Shown here piece by piece: positions 37,201-45,618 of a DNA stretch of 51,947 nt. Source of the DNA: an uncultured Clostridium sp. Its GTDB lineage: Bacteria; Bacillota; Clostridia; TANB77; CAG-508. The stretch spans positions 1 to 51,947 of the forward strand of contig USIO01000010.1 in NCBI GenBank assembly GCA_900554815.1, written 5' to 3'. The notes beneath the pieces were generated by a model. That model had not been told where the DNA came from and ran no database searches. It saw only the letters and a program-made list of their open reading frames with translations. The first letter of the stretch is position 1. Every line of letters starts with the position of its first letter. The translations under genes and the position numbers were made by a program.

Positions 37201-38662
37201 TATTCATATAACAACAAACTATGTGCCTCCTGAAAATGAAATTCAAAAATTATTTTGCCAAATTTTAGAAAAATTACTTAATACTAAAGTAGGAATTGAT
37301 GATGATATTTTTGAATTGGGATTAGATTCACTTTTAGCCATTCAGTTTAAAATAGAACTTATGGCTCACAACATTAATATTTTTTATAACGACATCTTTA
37401 AAAATAAAACTGTTAGAAAATTAAGCAGTTTAAACTCTAATAATATAGAAACAACTAGTTTACAGAATTTGCAATATTCTACTTGTAATAAATTACTTAA
37501 AAAAAATAAATTGCCTTTGCCAGAGCCTTTAAATAGGTCTACACATAATAATATTCTTTTGCTAGGCTCTAATGGTTTTGTTGGTATGCATATTTTACAT
37601 AGTTTTATAATAAATGATACTGGAAAAATATATTGTATAGTAAGAGATAAAAATGGAATTAATTATGAGCAAAGATTTTTAAATACACTTCACTTTTACT
37701 TTGGAAATACTTTAGATACACTAATTAATAATAGAATTTTTATTATTAGAGGATCTATTTTAGAAGATAATTTTGGTTTAGATTTAAACACTTATAATGA
37801 GATTATAAATAATGTTGATATTGTAATTAATTCTGCTGCAAGAGTAAAACATTATGGAGATGCAAATGTTTTTAAGGTAATTAATATTGGCTCTACTAAA
37901 AAAACAATTGATTTTTGTAAAGCTAATAATAAAAAAATGCTTCATATTTCTTCATTAAGTATTTCTGGAAATGTTTTAGAATATAATAAAAATTCACAAA
38001 ATAATTTTTCAGAACAAAATTTATACATTGGTCAAACTCTTGAAAACATATATATAAAAACAAAATTTGAGGCAGAAAAATTAATTTTAGATAACATTTC
38101 TAATGGTCTACATGCTCAAATTTTGAGATTAGGCAATATAACTAGTAGATATTCTGATGGAAAATTTCAAATAAATCCTTCAGAAAATGCTTTTGCAAAT
38201 AGAATAAAGGCTTTTATCTATTTAAAAAACATACCCGATTATTTAGCTACACATTCTATTGAATTTACTCCTGTAGACCAGTGTAGTAATGCCATTATAA
38301 AAATAATGCAAAATAACATATCTAATTATTCAGTATTTCATCTATATAATCCAAATTTTGTTAAAGTTGTTGATTTAATAAAATTCTTAAAAAGTGCTTC
38401 ATTGCCTATAGAAATCGTTAATAAACAAGTTTTTGATTTTAATGTGGGAAATTTACTAGCAGAAGAAAAACATAGGCTTTCACTTTCTGGAATTATAAAT
38501 GATTTTAACCAGAATAATGATTTAGTATATCATTCTAATGTTAAAATATTATCAAGTTTCACAGAAAAATTTTTAGAATTATTAGATTTTAATTGGAATA
38601 TTATTGACGAACTATATATTCAAAAATATATAAATTATTTAAAATCAATTAAATTTATTTAG
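31292..38662 (+). CDS. Dimodular nonribosomal peptide synthetase C-A-T-C-A-T-R
   Basis: A 2,456-residue cytoplasmic synthetase. C1 (HHLISDAWS near residue 130), A1 (YTSGSTGDPKGV near 597, AYGPTET), T1 (LGADSL near 983), C2 (HHIISDGSS near 1168), A2 (YTSGSTGMPKGV near 1633, GYGPTEI), T2 (LGLDSL near 2010), and a terminal NAD(P)-dependent reductase (LLLGSNGFVGMHIL near 2087). An N-terminal C domain may acylate the first residue. A reductase end releases a peptide aldehyde, known in gut Clostridia to give dipeptide aldehydes or pyrazinones. By rough alignment, A1 specificity residues look like D-A-F-Y-F-G-A-I-V-K and A2 like D-M-V-S-Q-G-G-A-C-K; I cannot name the substrates. No CGGN site. No Sfp-type transferase in the window. 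Confidence 0.9.
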   Translation: MDKQFFELTNPQKSIWYTEKFFENAPINNICGVLKINQKVDFSILEKALNLFVKNNDSFRIQVKLENNLPFQYIQPFQTFKVPLDVIDNDENLKNVEKNFSQEIFSLINCQLFKFKMFKLKDGTGGFMALMHHLISDAWSSGLLINEVMDIYASLINNVPININFYSYIDYIESEKEYLLSEKYKNDEDYWLNQFSSIPEIATIPSPKANPNKSNTAKRLTYCIDKLLINNINSFCLTNKISIFNFFMGILATYIGKLCNLQEFVIGTPILNRSSFKEKHTTGMFISTVPFKISLTPTNTFLDFVSKIAKDTMSMLRHQKYPYQKLLEILRKSNPDLPNLYNIAFSYQNTRSNKNSSSIDFESYWIPNDCIGNNIEFHIHDLNDSGSLNISYDYKDKIYTSYEISMIHKRILCIIQQVLDNGNIQIKDINIVTPEEEKQLLVDFSGKKTNYPKNSTIVSLFEQNVENFPNSIAVSYKNENLTYQELNNKVNQFANYLLEQKISGGNVISICMEKNINFIIAILAVQKIGCAYLPINPTYPFDRIKYIMENSNSILLIADHCINIKNTLIMQSINLSNYSPQNPNINISCKDLAYVIYTSGSTGDPKGVMVNHRNLINFIYCLNNQFKNGLIPADNCLSLANISFDASVFEIFSPLVMGCKLVLYPENILTDIPLLCDTIFEKNITFLYIPPNILLDVCSHLKSLNKPIPINKLFVGVESIKNGTLNNYLELNSSMEIVNAYGPTETSIVATFFPYIKNENIENVVPIGFPVDNSHIYIVNSYYSLQPIHAPGEIYVCGDNVSKGYLNNVDLTKKSFIPNFLGTGQVAYKTGDLGYWNLDGSVQFIGRNDSQIKFRGHRIELGEINNTIKAFPKVKNSFTTIVSVNNIPALCSYVVAEKKQVELLKEHLKNTLPYYMIPTHIIPLEKMPVNLNGKIDKTKLPSIAIIKTEMTSAKNKTEEILLKIWQSILGLEEISTNSDFFELGADSLCSIKLISEIYEKLNIKIPIKVIFEHRTIISLAQYIDEESEKIVHNTITPVKKASYYKTSTAQKRIYYASQLAGEKTLSYNISGGIILDSTLNVCKLQNCINKLVKRHISLRTYFEIVNNEIVQKIDDTLNINVETINCKESQLEEVFKNFAKAFDLSKAPLARFMYVNFENGKSAFLINTHHIISDGSSISLLINELCQLYNDIELTEHKIHYIDFANWENEQLKTNSYEKHKQFWKSNFEDEIPVLNLPTQFSRPNVSSFQGKKVHSSIGHDLTASLYQLANQLSVTPYMLFLSVYYILLAKYSSQEDIIVGSPIVGRKLPETYSMMGMFVNSLPLRNNVNQELSFHTFLQQVKKNCLACFEHQAYPFDELVNQLNLNRDISRNPLFDTMFVFQNEGNPKIGFGDVKAKYYIPDMNISKFDLTLEIMPDNDHLNLSFEYCTDLFENWFIENMANHYTNILKIILDNPNIVIKDIDILSSEEKYKLIYEFNNTSASYSKDKTISQLFEAQVEKTPDSIAVVFENQKLTYKQLNEKANCLAHYIVGHGINKSSIVGIMLSRSLELVITILAANKLGSAYILIDPTLPNERIQYMLENSKASLLITNKKNNNIHFANIMLIDELNIKPEKNLNIAQNNNEILCIIYTSGSTGMPKGVLLRKIGFVNLLYAFNKCMDIFNFTNFLSIATVSFDMFSVELFCSLLQGKKLFLTTEEEQRNPRLLAEIIENNHIEFMVSTPSKVELFLSNEYFAKSLKFLKAIQLGGEVFSPSLFKKLKKYTQAKLYNGYGPTEITACCSNKEVLIENNINIGKPINNTKIFILDKYLKLCPVGVPGEICVTGDGISGGYINQPDATKKNFVKNPFDNNIIYKTGDIGTYSKDFEIQYIGRNDHQVKLHGLRIELSEIEKQIISIPSVSRCVVLLNNFENTTHIVSFYTGTADSQTIKTKLEKILPAYMVPKYFIHLKELPMNSNGKIDVIQLKKMPIHITTNYVPPENEIQKLFCQILEKLLNTKVGIDDDIFELGLDSLLAIQFKIELMAHNINIFYNDIFKNKTVRKLSSLNSNNIETTSLQNLQYSTCNKLLKKNKLPLPEPLNRSTHNNILLLGSNGFVGMHILHSFIINDTGKIYCIVRDKNGINYEQRFLNTLHFYFGNTLDTLINNRIFIIRGSILEDNFGLDLNTYNEIINNVDIVINSAARVKHYGDANVFKVINIGSTKKTIDFCKANNKKMLHISSLSISGNVLEYNKNSQNNFSEQNLYIGQTLENIYIKTKFEAEKLILDNISNGLHAQILRLGNITSRYSDGKFQINPSENAFANRIKAFIYLKNIPDYLATHSIEFTPVDQCSNAIIKIMQNNISNYSVFHLYNPNFVKVVDLIKFLKSASLPIEIVNKQVFDFNVGNLLAEEKHRLSLSGIINDFNQNNDLVYHSNVKILSSFTEKFLELLDFNWNIIDELYIQKYINYLKSIKFI

Positions 38663-38673
38663 AAGGTGGTTAT

Positions 38674-40486
38674 ATGAGAAACATTTCTTATTTAATAGCA
38701 ATGGTTATAACTGGAGTAATAACTCTTATAATGTTTTTTTCACTAATATCAAATAAAAAGCAAAAATCTCAAATAAAAACATTTTTTTTAGCTTGTTTAT
38801 TTACAATATTTATATGGATTTTTAGTTTATGCTCACAAATTATATTTCAAAATTCGTCTGTAAGTCCTATATTGTTTGAAGGTTTTGCATCATTTGGAGC
38901 ATGTTTTATTCCTATTGCTATATTATTTTTAGGATTAACTTTCACAAGGACAAAAATTAAGTTTAAACTATCATATTTATTATTATTTATTATTCCAATA
39001 ATTACAACAATTATTATGTTTACAAATGATTATCACCATTTATTTTACCAAAAATATTCTGTGAATCTAAATGAAACAGTTATTGGTCCTTATGCCATTG
39101 TTCATTCTGTTTACTCTTATGGTTTATTGTTAATTGGATTTATTTATTTACTTACATACTCTGTTAAGAATTCTGGCTTTTTTTCTAAGCAATCTGTAAT
39201 AATATTAATTGGTTGTTTAGTTCCCTTAATTGTAAACGTACTTGGTTCTTTTGGAATTGTTCCTATGACTGTTTATGTTACACCAATTTCATTTGCATTT
39301 TTCTTATTTTCTTGTGCAATTGCTATTTTTAAATTTCAATTTTTAAGTGTTACACCAATCGCGTTGCAAAGAATAGTTGATAGAATGTCTGATTTATATC
39401 TTGTTATTAACGATAATTTTAGAATAATTGATTTTAATAAACCATTTATTGAATCAATTCATACAACATCAAATAATTTAAGAAATAGGAATATTTTTAA
39501 TTTACTAGTTGAAAGTAGTGATTTATTTATTGATGATACTGAACTAAAAAAAGCTTTTCAAACTGTAAAAAGTAATCCATCTAAGACTATAGTTTTAGAA
39601 AAACACTCTGAAAAATTTAAAAAATTCTTTAATATAGAAATTAGTAGTATCTTCTCTGATCGTAGTTTTTTAGGTATTTTAATCTTGTTTAAAGATGTTA
39701 CTCAGCATATGCTAGATTTACAAACAATTAAAAATAGTCAAGACATTTTAATAGAAAGAGAACGTTTAGCTTCATTAGGGCAAATGATAGGTGGAATTGC
39801 TCACAACTTAAAAACACCAATTATGTCTATTTCTGGCGCAGCTGAAGGTTTATCCGATTTAATTAAAGAATATGACAATTCTATTGATGATCCAGAAGTA
39901 ACAAAACAAGATCATCATGACATTTCTCACGATATGTCTGTGTGGGTTGAAAAAATCAAAGATTATACTGGTTATATGTCTGATGTTATTACTGCAGTAA
40001 AAGGTCAAGCAGTTAGTTTATCTGACGAAGAAGCGGTTTCATTTACTTTAGAAGAACTTGTAAAACGTGTAAATATATTAATGAAACATGAATTAAAAAA
40101 TGCAATTTGTTATTTAAATGTTTCTATGAAAGTAGATCCTTCTACTGAACTAAATGGCAATATTAATAGTTTAGTGCAAGTTATAAATAATATGATTTCT
40201 AATTCTATCCAAAGTTATAATGGTATACCGGAAAAAAATATTGATATGATATTATATCAAAAAGATAATCATATAATAATAGAAGTTAAAGATTATGGCC
40301 CTCGGATTACCAAATAGCGTAAAAGAAAAACTATTTAAAGAAATGGTTACTACTAAAGGAAAAAATGGAACTGGTTTAGGATTATTCATGTCTTATTCAA
40401 ATATTCGTGCTCATTTTAATGGGAATATTAGGTTTGAATCTGAAGAAGGAAAAGGTTCTACATTTTATATAGAATTACCAATATAA
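38674..40486 (+). CDS. 7TM histidine kinase (one CGGN site)
   Basis: A 603-residue sensor kinase starting eleven bases after the NRPS stop (AGAAGGTGG ribosome site). Seven hydrophobic helices form the N-terminal 7TM sensor region (residues 1-235), then a PAS-like domain (LYLVINDNFRIIDFN), a histidine box SLGQMIGGIAHNLKTPI (His near 375), an N-box VQVINNMISNSIQ and the ATP-binding part. The plain frame stops right after DYGPRITK. CGGA at 40303-40306 read as Gly gives DYGPGLPN, the invariant G1 box, and joins to TGKNGTGLGLFMS-type G2 box (residue positions 543 and 567). Pairs with the next gene. Confidence 0.9.
40303..40306 (+). other. CGGA glycine quadruplet in the kinase G1 box
   Basis: Follows CCT after 543 codons and gives DYGPG; the second Gly of DxGxG is invariant in kinases of this type. 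Confidence 0.9.
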
Positions 40487-40571
40487 TTTTTAGAATTATA
40501 CTACTTGCTTTTTAACTTATTTTTTAATATAATTGTCTAATAAAGTAGAAAATTGTAAAGTGGGGGAAGTT

Positions 40572-41628
40572 ATGCGAAAAGGAATTTTTCAAAATGAAAA
40601 CTCCGAATATAAAATAATTGCAGTAGATGATGATATTCGGGGTTATTGATACATTATCTGTATTTTTAAAGAGATCTGGTTATAACTTAACTGGTATTAC
40701 AAATCCTATAGAAGCCATTGAGCGAGTTAAAAAAGAACATTTTGATTTAATGATATTAGACTTTATTATGACTCCAATTCATGGCGATGCAGTGGTAGAA
40801 GAAATACGTAAATTCAATAAAGATTTATATATTTTGCTTCTTACCGGGCACAAAGATTTGGCCCCACCATTAGAAACCATTAGAAGGTTAGATATTCAAG
40901 GTTACTGTGAAAAAAGTGATAAACAAGATCAATTATTGCTTTTAATTGAATCTGGCATTAAGTCTATTGCTCAAATGAAAATTATTAGACAAATTAATAA
41001 TGAGCTAAAAGAAACATATGATAAGTTAGAACAAGCTTATTTAGACAGTATACAAACATTAAGATATACAGTTGAAGCAAAAGATGTATATACTCGTGGT
41101 CATTCAGATAGAGTTGCTGAATTTTCTGTTTTAATTGGAGAAAAACTAGGTTTATCAGAAGAGGATATAAAATCTTTACGTATTGGAGGATTATTTCATG
41201 ATATTGGTAAAATAGGTGTTCCAGATAATATTTTACTGAAAGACTCTAAATTAACGGATGACGAATATTCTCAAATTAAAAATCATCCTTCAATTGGTGC
41301 TCACATATTATCTTCTGCCAAAATTTTTGAAAGCATTATTCCAATTGTAAAACACCATCATGAAAAATATGACGGAACTGGTTATCCTAGTAGATTAAAA
41401 GGAGAAGAAATTCCATTTTTAGCAAGAATTACTACTGTTGCTGATACTTTTGATGCTATGACATCTGTAAGACCTTATAGGAACTCTATTCCTTTAGAAA
41501 CAGTTAAAAATGAATTAAAACAATATTCTGGAATACAATTTGATCCTAATATTGCATCTGTTTTTTTGGATATTTTAGAGAAAGATTATTCTAAAATAAA
41601 AGAAATTCAAGAAAAATATGCAAATTAG
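40572..41628 (+). CDS. HD-GYP response regulator (one CGGN site)
   Basis: A 351-residue protein, start ATG with GGGGGAAG upstream, 85 bases after the kinase. The receiver domain has VDDDIG (acidic pocket), the phosphorylated Asp in LMILDFIMTP (about residue 62) and LLTGHKD. A coiled linker leads to an HD-GYP domain with HDIGKIGVPD (near 209) and HHEKYDGTGYP (near 261). HD-GYP domains hydrolyse cyclic di-GMP or related dinucleotides. The start of the receiver is separated from the rest by one base in the plain frame; CGGG at 40638-40641 read as Gly repairs it (22 codons after the start). Confidence 0.9.
40638..40641 (+). other. CGGG glycine quadruplet in the response regulator
   Basis: Follows ATT right after the VDDD pocket. 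The only CGGG of the 26. A start downstream would remove the whole acidic pocket. Confidence 0.85.
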
Positions 41629-41660
41629 TATACATATTTTTTATGAAAGGGGGATTTTTT

Positions 41661-42428
41661 ATGGTGTTAGCATCTCAAATCAGAGCAAATGCGCGTGAAA
41701 GTCTTAAAGGAAGATGGGGCAAAGCCGCTTTAGTTACTTTAGTTTTTGCCATTATTAGTTATCTTTTAAGTTTATTAAATTTTATACCATTAATAGGAGG
41801 ATTAGCTGTAAGTGTTATTTCTGTTCCTCTATCTTATGGTTTAATAGTTACTTTTATTAAATTTAAGAGAAATGAATCTTTTACTTATACAACATTTTTA
41901 TCACAAGGATTTGAAAATTTTGGTAAAGTATGGTCTGTTGTACTTTGGACTGTTTTTAAGTTATTGCTTTGGGTTATAGTAATTGTTGTTTCCATTTTCT
42001 TAATGATTACAATGTCTAGCTTAATAGCCGCTTCAGCATTACTTGATTCTTCATCTGCTTCTTCTGCTTTTTATGCTTTTGTTGCTCTTGTTTCTTTAGT
42101 TGCTTACATTGTTGGAATTGTAATGTTAATTATAAAAGGATATTCTTATTCAATGATATATTTTATACTTTATGATAATCCAACATTAACAGGAAAAGAG
42201 ATTGTGGAAAAATCTGCTACTATTATGAAAAATAATAAGTGGAGATATTTTTGTTTAAATCTTTCATTTATTGGATGGGCAATTCTAGCAGGCTTTACAT
42301 TTGGAATTGGTATGCTTTGGTTAATACCTTATATTCAAATAGCAAATGTTCATTTTTATGAAGACTTAAAAAATAATTCGGAAAAACCTGAGTCAGAAGA
42401 TAATTCAAATGTTATAACAGAAAATTAA
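41661..42428 (+). CDS. DUF975 membrane protein
   Basis: About 255 residues from MVLASQ (GGGGG ribosome site; a start six codons earlier is less likely). The opening SQIRANARESLKGRWGKAAL is the DUF975 signature, followed by five or six membrane helices and a polar tail. Downstream of the response regulator by about 30 bases and before a terminator, so it closes the NRPS-kinase-regulator operon. Function unknown; possible exporter or immunity role is a guess. Confidence 0.75.
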   Translation: MVLASQIRANARESLKGRWGKAALVTLVFAIISYLLSLLNFIPLIGGLAVSVISVPLSYGLIVTFIKFKRNESFTYTTFLSQGFENFGKVWSVVLWTVFKLLLWVIVIVVSIFLMITMSSLIAASALLDSSSASSAFYAFVALVSLVAYIVGIVMLIIKGYSYSMIYFILYDNPTLTGKEIVEKSATIMKNNKWRYFCLNLSFIGWAILAGFTFGIGMLWLIPYIQIANVHFYEDLKNNSEKPESEDNSNVITEN

Positions 42429-42435
42429 AGAAAAA

Positions 42436-42464
42436 AGACGGCTATATTATATAGTCGTCTTTTT
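42436..42464 (+). terminator. Terminator of the NRPS operon
   Basis: AGACGGCTATAT pairs with ATATAGTCGTCT (one G:T pair) and is followed by TTTT. Confidence 0.85.
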
Positions 42465-42510
42465 ATTATATAAAAATTGTAATTTTACTTAATAATAAAT
42501 AAAACAAAAA

Positions 42511-44095
42511 TTAATTGCCTAGATTTAGATATTCATCATAACTTACTTGTCTTACAATAACTCCTTCTGGTTTTAAATCAATAATTTTATTTGCTACAGT
42601 TTGTGTTAATTGATGGTCATGTGATGTAAATAAAATAATTCCTTTAAATCTATTCATTCCTTCATTTAATGCTGTAATACTTTCCATATCTAAATGATTT
42701 GTTGGTTCATCAAAAATTAACAAATTTGCCCCAGATAACATCATTTTTGAAAGAACACATCTTACTTTTTCGCCACCAGATAAAACATTTACATTTTTTA
42801 AAGCTTCTTCCCCAGAAAAAAGCATTCTTCCTAAAAATCCTCTAATAAATGTTTCATCCTGTTCTTTGGAATATTGTCTTAGCCAATCCACTAAATTCAT
42901 ATCTACATTAAATAAATAATTGTTGTCTTTTGGGAAATATGACCTTGTAATGGTTGTTCCCCAAATTAGTTCTCCCTCATCTGGTTCTATTTCTCCTGCA
43001 ATAATCTGGAATAACACTGTTTTTGATAATTCATTTTCTGCTAAAAATGTAATTTTATCTTCTCTAGTAACAGTAAAAGAAACATTATCTAGAACTTTTT
43101 GTCCATCAATTGTTTTAGATATATTTTTTACTTCTAATACTTCTTTTCCTTGTTCCCTTTCTGGTTTAAAGTCAATATACGGATATTTCCTGTTCGAAGG
43201 AATAATTTCGTCTAATTGAATTTTCTCTAATGATTTTTTTCTAGAAGTTGCTTGTTTTGACTTAGAAGCATTTGCACTAAATCTTGCAATAAAATCTTGT
43301 AATTCTTTTATTTTTTCTTCCTTTTTCTTATTAGCTTCTTTCATTTGTTTTAATGCTAGTTGACTCGATTCATGCCAAAAGTCGTAATTCCCTGGGTATA
43401 ATTTTATTTTTCCAAAATCAACATCAGCTATATAAGTGCAAACTTTATTTAAAAAATATCTATCATGAGAAACTACAATAACTGTATTTTCAAACTCAAT
43501 TAAAAAGTCTTGTAGCCAATTAATTGCTTGTAAATCTAAGTCATTTGTTGGTTCGTCCAATAAAAGCACATCTGGATTTCCAAATAAACTTTGAGCCAAT
43601 AGCACTTTTACTTTATCCTTTGCTTCTATTTCTCTCATGTATTTATAATGATTTTGACTATCAATTCCTAAATTATTTAACAATATAGCAGCATCTGATT
43701 CTGCATTCCAACCATCTAATTCAGAAAATCTTTCCTCTAATTTTGCAGCTCTCATTCCATCTGCCTCTGAAAAATCTGGTTTTGCATATATTTGATCCTT
43801 TTCTTTCATAATGTGATACAATTCGCTATTTCCCATCATAACAGTATCGATAACTGTATAGTCTTCAAAAGCAAAGTGATCTTGTTTCAATACAGATAGT
43901 CTTTCTCCCTTGTCCATATAAACTTCGCCCTTAGATGGTTCAATTTCTCCGAGATAGGACTTTTAAAAATGTTGATTTCCCTGCTCCATTAGCTCCAATT
44001 AATCCATAGCAATTCCCTTTAGTAAATTTTATATTAACATCTTCAAATAATACTCTTTTTCCAAATCTTACTGTAACATTATTTGTTCCAATCAT
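42511..44095 (-). CDS. ABC-F ATPase (one CGGN site)
   Basis: A 527-residue ribosome-associated ATPase with two ABC domains. First domain: Walker A GANGAGKST (near 34), then signature and LLLDEPTNDLD; second domain: LSGGEKVRCVL and LIFDEPTNHLD (near residue 390-420); both in the ABC-F order, with no membrane part. The plain frame cuts off the first 49 codons with the first Walker A. CGGA at 43948-43951 read as Gly gives FLKVLSGEIEPSKGEV, where LSGE is strongly conserved. ATG start at 44095. Second Walker A is atypical (AENELSKTV). Confidence 0.9.
43948..43951 (-). other. CGGA glycine quadruplet in the ABC-F gene
   Basis: Follows TCT after exactly 48 codons. The unshifted frame reads SRRN and stops. 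Gly is the usual residue of the LSGE segment. Confidence 0.9.
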
Positions 44096-44281
44096 TTACT
44101 TTCCTCCTTATTCGTGCTTTTTTATTATATCTTAAATTATTAATTTTTTCAATAAAAATTACTTATTTTAACCAGTTTCGTACGGGCTAGCTATTTATAC
44201 TACTTTTTATTTATTGTTACTTACTAATCCATTTTTAAAAAATTTATTTTTATAGTTTAAATTTAATTTTTTTTATATAAT

Positions 44282-44321
44282 AAAAATAGTATAATTAGTA
44301 ATTGCTAATTATACTATTTTT
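44282..44321. terminator. Perfect 17-bp inverted repeat, bidirectional terminator
   Basis: AAAAATAGTATAATTAG pairs perfectly with its complement across a six-base loop. A and T runs flank both sides. It follows the DUF378 gene in the minus direction. The 240 bases from here to the ABC-F start hold no gene. Confidence 0.7.
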
Positions 44322-44339
44322 TCATGGAGAATTAGTTTT

Positions 44340-44531
44340 CTAGTCTTTGTCAAATAATAATTTAATTGCCCATAACCCAGAAATTCCAACTAAGCCATAT
44401 ACAATTCTTGAAAACATAGACATTTCTCCAAATAATGTTGCAACTAAGTCAAATTTAAAAAATCCAATTAATCCCCAATTAATTGCTCCAATAATAACTA
44501 ACACAAGGGCAATTTTATCAATTATCTTCAT
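44340..44531 (-). CDS. DUF378 small membrane protein
   Basis: About 63 residues from ATG with GGAGG eight bases upstream (in-frame upstream ATG lacks this). KIIDKIALVLVIIGAINWGL and FFKFDLVATLFG are typical of DUF378. Two membrane helices. Function unknown. Confidence 0.88.
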   Translation of the reverse strand: MKIIDKIALVLVIIGAINWGLIGFFKFDLVATLFGEMSMFSRIVYGLVGISGLWAIKLLFDKD

Positions 44532-44631
44532 GGTTTTGCCTCCATTCGAACAATTAAAATTGTTCACATATTTTTGGGAAATATTCTTTAATTCCCCCTA
44601 TATTAGTATATTGACTTTATTAAATTTTATA

Positions 44632-45576
44632 CTAAAACATATCTTTTCTTTTTAACCAAATTGCAGAAATTCCGGCTACAATAACAGAAATTCCAACTAT
44701 AATCCAAAATCCATATAAATTATTAGAAAATGGCATATTTGCAAAATTCATTCCCCAAAAACTTGCTAACATTGTTGGCAATGAGAGAACAATTGTAATT
44801 GCAGCCAAAAATTTCATTACAACATTTAAATTGTTTGATATTATAGATGCATATGCATCCATTGTTCCACTTAAAATATCACTATATATTTTACTCATCT
44901 CAATAGCTTGTTTGTTTTCTACAATAGCATCTTCCAATATATCTTCATCTTCATCATATAACTTTACAATTCTACCATTTAAACATTTCTCCATAACTAT
45001 TTCATTTGATCTTAAAGAAGTTGCAATATAAACTAAACTGTTTTCTAAGTCTAGTAATTGTATTAATTCCTTATTTTTCATTGATTTTTGTAATAAGAAT
45101 ACTGTTGCTTCAGATTGTTTATTAATTTGTTTTAGTACATATAAAAATTGTGAAGAATTATTGTACAAAATTTGTAAAATAAATCTAGTTTTTTTATAAG
45201 TATAAAAATTTTTAATTTTACCTTCTTCAAAATCTTTAATTATATTTGTTTCTTGCAAAGAAACAGTTATAAAAAAATCATCTCTTACAACAATCATTCC
45301 TAAAGGCATTGTTGTATATAATTTTTTTCCATCTTTTTCTTCTATTATGGGAACATCTATAATAAATAAAGTTACATCATCATCTTTATCAATTCTGGCC
45401 TTTTCTTCATAATCTAAAGGATATTTAATAAATTCTGTATCAATTTTTAGTTCTTCACAAATTTCTTCAATCTCTCCTTCATTAGGATTTATCATATTAA
45501 TCCAAGTACCTCTTTCAAAATCATTTACCTCAGAAAATTCATTAGTTTTCATGTTTGTTCTATACATTTTTATCAT
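44632..45576 (-). CDS. corA: CorA family magnesium transporter
   Basis: A 314-residue protein with a long cytoplasmic N-terminal domain and two C-terminal membrane helices. The signature SFWGMNFANMPF with Gly-Met-Asn is the ion filter, and a basic end (LKRKDMF) follows the last helix. Forms pentameric Mg2+ channels. Full length. Confidence 0.93.
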   Translation of the reverse strand: MIKMYRTNMKTNEFSEVNDFERGTWINMINPNEGEIEEICEELKIDTEFIKYPLDYEEKARIDKDDDVTLFIIDVPIIEEKDGKKLYTTMPLGMIVVRDDFFITVSLQETNIIKDFEEGKIKNFYTYKKTRFILQILYNNSSQFLYVLKQINKQSEATVFLLQKSMKNKELIQLLDLENSLVYIATSLRSNEIVMEKCLNGRIVKLYDEDEDILEDAIVENKQAIEMSKIYSDILSGTMDAYASIISNNLNVVMKFLAAITIVLSLPTMLASFWGMNFANMPFSNNLYGFWIIVGISVIVAGISAIWLKRKDMF

Positions 45577-45618
45577 AATATTATTTGCCCCCTTTAAAAA
45601 ACATTAATTTTTATATAT

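Noticed and set aside
24..43951. Sequencing or assembly error as the source of the CGG frameshifts
   Set aside because: All 26 breaks are the same string, always in the same phase and always before a Gly codon, while about forty CGG strings in other phases are undisturbed. No break occurs at homopolymers. Error cannot be fully excluded without raw reads.
24..43951. Pseudogene decay of the ten genes
   Set aside because: No nonsense changes, deletions or other indels are seen. Several genes have multiple breaks of one type while all catalytic residues are kept.
24..43951. Plain triplet reassignment of CGG (to Arg, Trp, Gln or Gly)
   Set aside because: A triplet reading leaves every downstream part out of frame and soon hits stops. 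Only a four-base step restores the proteins.
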